From Herbaspirillum sp. Sphag64 (GTDB taxonomy: Bacteria; Pseudomonadota; Gammaproteobacteria; Burkholderiales; Burkholderiaceae_D), in assembly GCF_014192645.1 (NCBI RefSeq), contig NZ_JACHYE010000002.1, positions 379,259 to 443,258 on the forward strand: a DNA stretch of 64,000 bases. The letters are read 5' to 3'. A model generated the notes under the pieces. It saw only the letters and a list, made by a program, of their open reading frames with translations, ran no database searches and was not told the DNA's origin. Positions 61,092 through 64,000 of this stretch are shown one piece after another. Both the position numbers and the translations under genes were made by a program. Numbering within the stretch: the stretch's first letter is position 1; each line of letters starts with the position of its first letter.

Positions 61092-63143
61092 TCAGTTCAG
61101 GATGGGGTGGATGGAGCCAGGGACAACTGTCGCGCCAAACTCCCGCATCAGCGTCTGCACAAAAGGGTCGGTCTGTATTGTCATCTCTGCCTCCCGCTGC
61201 CGTTCGGCACGGTCAGCCTGGGCTCTGGCATTGGCGGTATTGCTCACGGCGCCGATTTCAGTCTCGACACGTACAGCACGGTTGAAACGCTCACCAAGTG
61301 CAGCGCTTAATTTTTCGACATTACCAGCGGCCCTCAACGTTTCCACCGGGATACGCAGATACAAGCAGAGTGTGTTGCCCTGCAAGTCACAACGGATCAG
61401 TTCACTTTGCTGTGCCATCTGCTGCACCATGCCACGCAAGGGCAACTCCGCCGACAAATGTGGCCAGTTACCATCCCAACCAAGTTCGGCGGCGATCTGC
61501 GCTGTTTGCGCCGCCATCGCTGGCGTAATCGCATTGGCTGGTGCTGGTGCTGACGCTGGAACGGGACGCTCGGGAGACGCTGGTGATACGCCATCACTGC
61601 CAACGTCTACTGCGGGCTGCTCAGTTTTTTTTTGAGCGTTGCCAGCTGCCGGTTCTTCATCCCATGGTGGCTGTACATTTTCAGCCGCAGGGAAGGTCGT
61701 AGCCGCGGTAGTTTGGACAGGTGCTGCAGGTACTGAGACCGCTGGGGGGGCCGGCGATGCTGCCACTGGTTTCGGGCTACTCTTGCCAGAGGCAACACGC
61801 GCTGCTTCCAGTGCCGCGGCACGAGCCGATGCCGCCGGGCCCACCGGCGCCGCTGCAGGTGCAGATGCAGCGGAAGATGCCACCATCGGCGCACGTGCCA
61901 CCGGTGTACTGGCGGTGGCAACCTGCGGTGCAGCACTCAAAGGAGCAACTGCCGGTGCATTGCGTGGAGGTGCAACATTCACGCGTGCCGGAGATGTTGT
62001 ATTGCCACCAGAGACGCCATTGGCAATGCTCGCTGCATTGGCTGCTACCGGGCGAAACGCCAGCATACGCAACAGGGTCATGCTAAAACCAGCATACTCA
62101 TCCGGCGCCAGACCAAGCTCATTACGCCCATGGACTGCAATCTGATAAAACAGCTGCGCTTCTTCAAGATTGAACTGCGCCGCCAGTCGCACGATATCTT
62201 CGCGCTGAGGAAGGTCCTCGGCCAGCGCTGCCGGGACAGTCTGTGCCAGCGCAATCTGGTGCAGTAAGGTCGCCAGATCCTGCAAGGCTGCGTTATAGGA
62301 AAGACTGCGCGTTGCCATCTCGTCAGCCACTGCCAGCAAGGCCTGACCATCGTGCGTAGCGAGTGCATCGAGCACGCGGATCAGATAGGATTGATCGAGA
62401 GCTCCCAGCATGCCCTGCACCGCGTCGAGCGTCACTTTACCGGCAGCATAGGCAATTGCCTGATCAGTCAGTGACAAGGCATCGCGCATGGAACCATGCG
62501 CACCTTGCGCGAGGAGACGCAAGGCGGGGGCTTCGAATTCGATATTTTCCTGACCAAGAATATTGTCAAGATGACTGATGATGTGACCCGGGGGCATCTG
62601 CTTGAGATTGAACTGCAGACAACGCGACAGCACGGTCACGGGAATTTTTTGCGGATCGGTGGTCGCCAGAATGAATTTGATGTGCTCAGGCGGCTCTTCG
62701 AGCGTCTTCAACATTGAATTGAAGGCATGATTGGTCAGCATGTGCACTTCGTCAATCATGTAGACCTTAAAGCGCGCATTCGAGGGAGCATAAACCGCTT
62801 GCTCGAGCAACTGCGCCATTTCATCGACACCACGATTGGAGGCAGCGTCCATTTCGATATAGTCGACAAAACGCCCAGCATCGATCGCTGTGCATGCCTC
62901 ACACACGCCGCAAGGTTGCGCAGTAATACCACCATTGCCATCTGCACCGCGACAATTGAGCGACTTGGCGAGAATCCGCGACAGCGTTGTTTTGCCCACA
63001 CCCCGGGTGCCGGTAAATAAATAGGCATGATGTAACCGCTGTTGCTCAAGTGCGTGGGTCAGCGCACGCACGACGTGTTCCTGCCCGACCAGTGTTTCAA
63101 AACTGCGGGGACGGTATTTGCGGGCTAGAACTTGATAGGACAT
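61092..63143 (-). CDS. dnaX: DNA polymerase III subunits gamma and tau
   Basis: 683 residues from the ATG at 63143 (MSYQVLARKYRPRSFETLVG); the frame begins with a TTG four codons earlier. Clamp-loader AAA+ domain: Walker A GTRGVGKTTLSR, zinc-module Cys in CRGADGN...CGVCEAC, sensor motif EMDAASNRGVDE and ILATTDPQKIPVTVLSRC. Domain III ends near residue 370. A long Ala/Pro/Val-rich linker (about 375-560) leads to the tau-specific domain V. An A9 run at codons 504-507 may direct production of a short gamma form of 507 residues. Confidence 0.94.
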   Translation of the reverse strand: MSYQVLARKYRPRSFETLVGQEHVVRALTHALEQQRLHHAYLFTGTRGVGKTTLSRILAKSLNCRGADGNGGITAQPCGVCEACTAIDAGRFVDYIEMDAASNRGVDEMAQLLEQAVYAPSNARFKVYMIDEVHMLTNHAFNSMLKTLEEPPEHIKFILATTDPQKIPVTVLSRCLQFNLKQMPPGHIISHLDNILGQENIEFEAPALRLLAQGAHGSMRDALSLTDQAIAYAAGKVTLDAVQGMLGALDQSYLIRVLDALATHDGQALLAVADEMATRSLSYNAALQDLATLLHQIALAQTVPAALAEDLPQREDIVRLAAQFNLEEAQLFYQIAVHGRNELGLAPDEYAGFSMTLLRMLAFRPVAANAASIANGVSGGNTTSPARVNVAPPRNAPAVAPLSAAPQVATASTPVARAPMVASSAASAPAAAPVGPAASARAAALEAARVASGKSSPKPVAASPAPPAVSVPAAPVQTTAATTFPAAENVQPPWDEEPAAGNAQKKTEQPAVDVGSDGVSPASPERPVPASAPAPANAITPAMAAQTAQIAAELGWDGNWPHLSAELPLRGMVQQMAQQSELIRCDLQGNTLCLYLRIPVETLRAAGNVEKLSAALGERFNRAVRVETEIGAVSNTANARAQADRAERQREAEMTIQTDPFVQTLMREFGATVVPGSIHPILN
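61625..61633 (-). promoter_or_regulatory. A9 slippery run in dnaX, candidate tau/gamma switch
   Basis: On the coding (minus) strand the codons CAA AAA AAA ACT contain nine A in a row. A -1 shift, or one extra A in the mRNA, reads AAC TGA and stops at once. A +1 shift reads CTG AGC AGC CCG CAG TAG, stopping after five codons. Homopolymer A runs in dnaX are known slippage sites (E. coli ribosomal shift; Thermus transcriptional slippage). Confidence 0.6.
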
Positions 63144-63243
63144 GGGCTTGGGCAATCAGGCAACAACATTGGATCAGGTGGGCATTTTATTCTATTTCCA
63201 TGCCCACCAGCTTGCGCGATACAGCAACCGGTTTTAATCGTCG

Positions 63244-64000
63244 TTACTTCCTGCCGTAGGTGTCATCAAAACGAACAATATCGTCTTCACCCAAATAACT
63301 ACCTGACTGCACCTCAATCATTTCCAATGGAAATTTCCCAGGGTTCTCAAGCCGATGCTTGACGCCTAGCGGGATGTAAGTCGATTGATTTTCTGACAGC
63401 AGAAATACCTCTTCACCACGGGTAATACGAGCGGTCCCCTTGACGATAATCCAGTGCTCGGCACGATGATGATGCATCTGCAAACTCAACGAAGAGCCCG
63501 GATTAACTACAATACGCTTAACCTGGAAGCGCTCACCGGAATCAATGGAATCATACCAGCCCCAGGGACGGTAAATCTTGCGATGGGTCACTGCCTCACC
63601 ACGCTGACTCTTTTTAAGCTGCGCCACGATTTGCTTGACTGCCGAGATTTTGTCCTTACTAGCGACCATGATGGCGTCTGGGGTCTCCACGATGATCAGG
63701 TTCTCAATACCGATGCCTGCCACCAGACGATCTTGGGCAAAAACAAGATTGTCCGAAGATTGCTCCAGCAACACATCCCCGCGCTGCACATTGCCTTGCG
63801 CATCTTTTTCGCAGACATCCCACAGGGCATCCCATGCCCCCACATCTGACCAGTCGGCATCGAGTGCAACAATGCGGCCATCAATACCAAGCGCATCGGC
63901 ATCGGCGAGCTTTTCCATGACGGCATAATCGATCGAATCGGAAGGGCATGCTTCGAACGCCGCTCGATTGAGGCGGTAGAAATCATGATCTTGCTGCCCC
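63244..64000 (-). CDS. Mannose-1-phosphate guanylyltransferase / mannose-6-phosphate isomerase (C-terminal part)
   Basis: The frame is open to the window edge; the stop is at 63244. Upstream of the first Met in view it reads FYRLNRAAFEACPSDSIDYA, the standard block of the bifunctional enzyme. The end of the nucleotidyltransferase domain follows (DADWSDVGAWDALWDV), then a type II PMI cupin: RPWGWYDSIDSGERFQVKRI, SLSLQMHHHRAEHWIIVKGTA, TYIPLGVKHRLENPG. It makes GDP-mannose for polysaccharide synthesis. This is the ManC/CpsB/AlgA type. Confidence 0.92.
   Translation of the reverse strand, partial: GQQDHDFYRLNRAAFEACPSDSIDYAVMEKLADADALGIDGRIVALDADWSDVGAWDALWDVCEKDAQGNVQRGDVLLEQSSDNLVFAQDRLVAGIGIENLIIVETPDAIMVASKDKISAVKQIVAQLKKSQRGEAVTHRKIYRPWGWYDSIDSGERFQVKRIVVNPGSSLSLQMHHHRAEHWIIVKGTARITRGEEVFLLSENQSTYIPLGVKHRLENPGKFPLEMIEVQSGSYLGEDDIVRFDDTYGRK

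Overview
The window looks like a chromosomal segment of a free-living betaproteobacterium, most likely Burkholderiales and possibly Oxalobacteraceae. The basis is moderate GC with compact operons, an Entner-Doudoroff cluster with HexR, a kdpFABC-DE potassium system, paired methyl-accepting proteins, and dnaX-ybaB-recR in the usual order. The taxonomy is inferred from gene content and protein flavour, not computed. I saw no rRNA, tRNA, CRISPR array, integrase or transposase.

Layout. 1-3.9 kb: branched-chain amino acid ABC importer (end of the binding protein, then livHMGF). 4-10.5 kb: DNA photolyase convergent with a giant autotransporter. 10.9-14.3 kb: HlyC/CorC-type membrane protein, an envelope protein of unknown role and a TorF-like porin. 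14.4-22.6 kb: kdpE-kdpD and kdpC-B-A-F with an extra 30-residue membrane ORF in front of kdpF. 22.9-32.2 kb: diguanylate cyclase, gamma-glutamyltransferase, YhbW- and CurA-like oxidoreductases under a TetR regulator, and an MFS exporter divergent from a GlxA-type regulator. 32.2-37.3 kb: metallophosphoesterase, an unknown protein, PPK2, a ChaA-like antiporter and methionine aminopeptidase. 37.4-41.2 kb: two divergent chemoreceptors flanking a perfect FNR-type box. 41.3-45.5 kb: Lrp regulator and DMT transporter, a small accessory island, and an MFS transporter. 45.8-54.9 kb: eda-edd divergent from pgi-zwf-hexR-epimerase-tal, with HexR-like boxes between. 55-59.2 kb: NitT/TauT-type ABC importer led by a CoA-transferase gene. 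59.5-64 kb: a tiny secreted Cys peptide, recR, a YciI protein, ybaB, dnaX and the end of a mannose-1-phosphate guanylyltransferase gene.

The most striking locus is 43.0-44.26 kb. On the minus strand a near-consensus promoter drives a leader with three matched boxes (A, B, C). B lies in a roughly 81-nt RNA that folds into two hairpins inside an outer stem and is complementary both to the upstream start region (A) and to the ribosome-binding region (C) of a 111-aa gene. A short Icd/Ash-like ORF overlaps that gene's start. This is the architecture of the C4/CI antisense immunity RNAs of phages P1/P7 and P4, here apparently without a phage and controlling a gene I do not recognise. Beside it lie two inverted copies of a structured repeat, with a 103-bp perfect arm and a hairpin whose stem differs between copies in a compensated way.

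Other points: dnaX carries an A9 run where slippage in either direction meets a stop within a few codons, giving a gamma-like product; a perfect inverted repeat sits in the kdp promoter region; and one chemoreceptor appears to have a cytoplasmic sensor domain.
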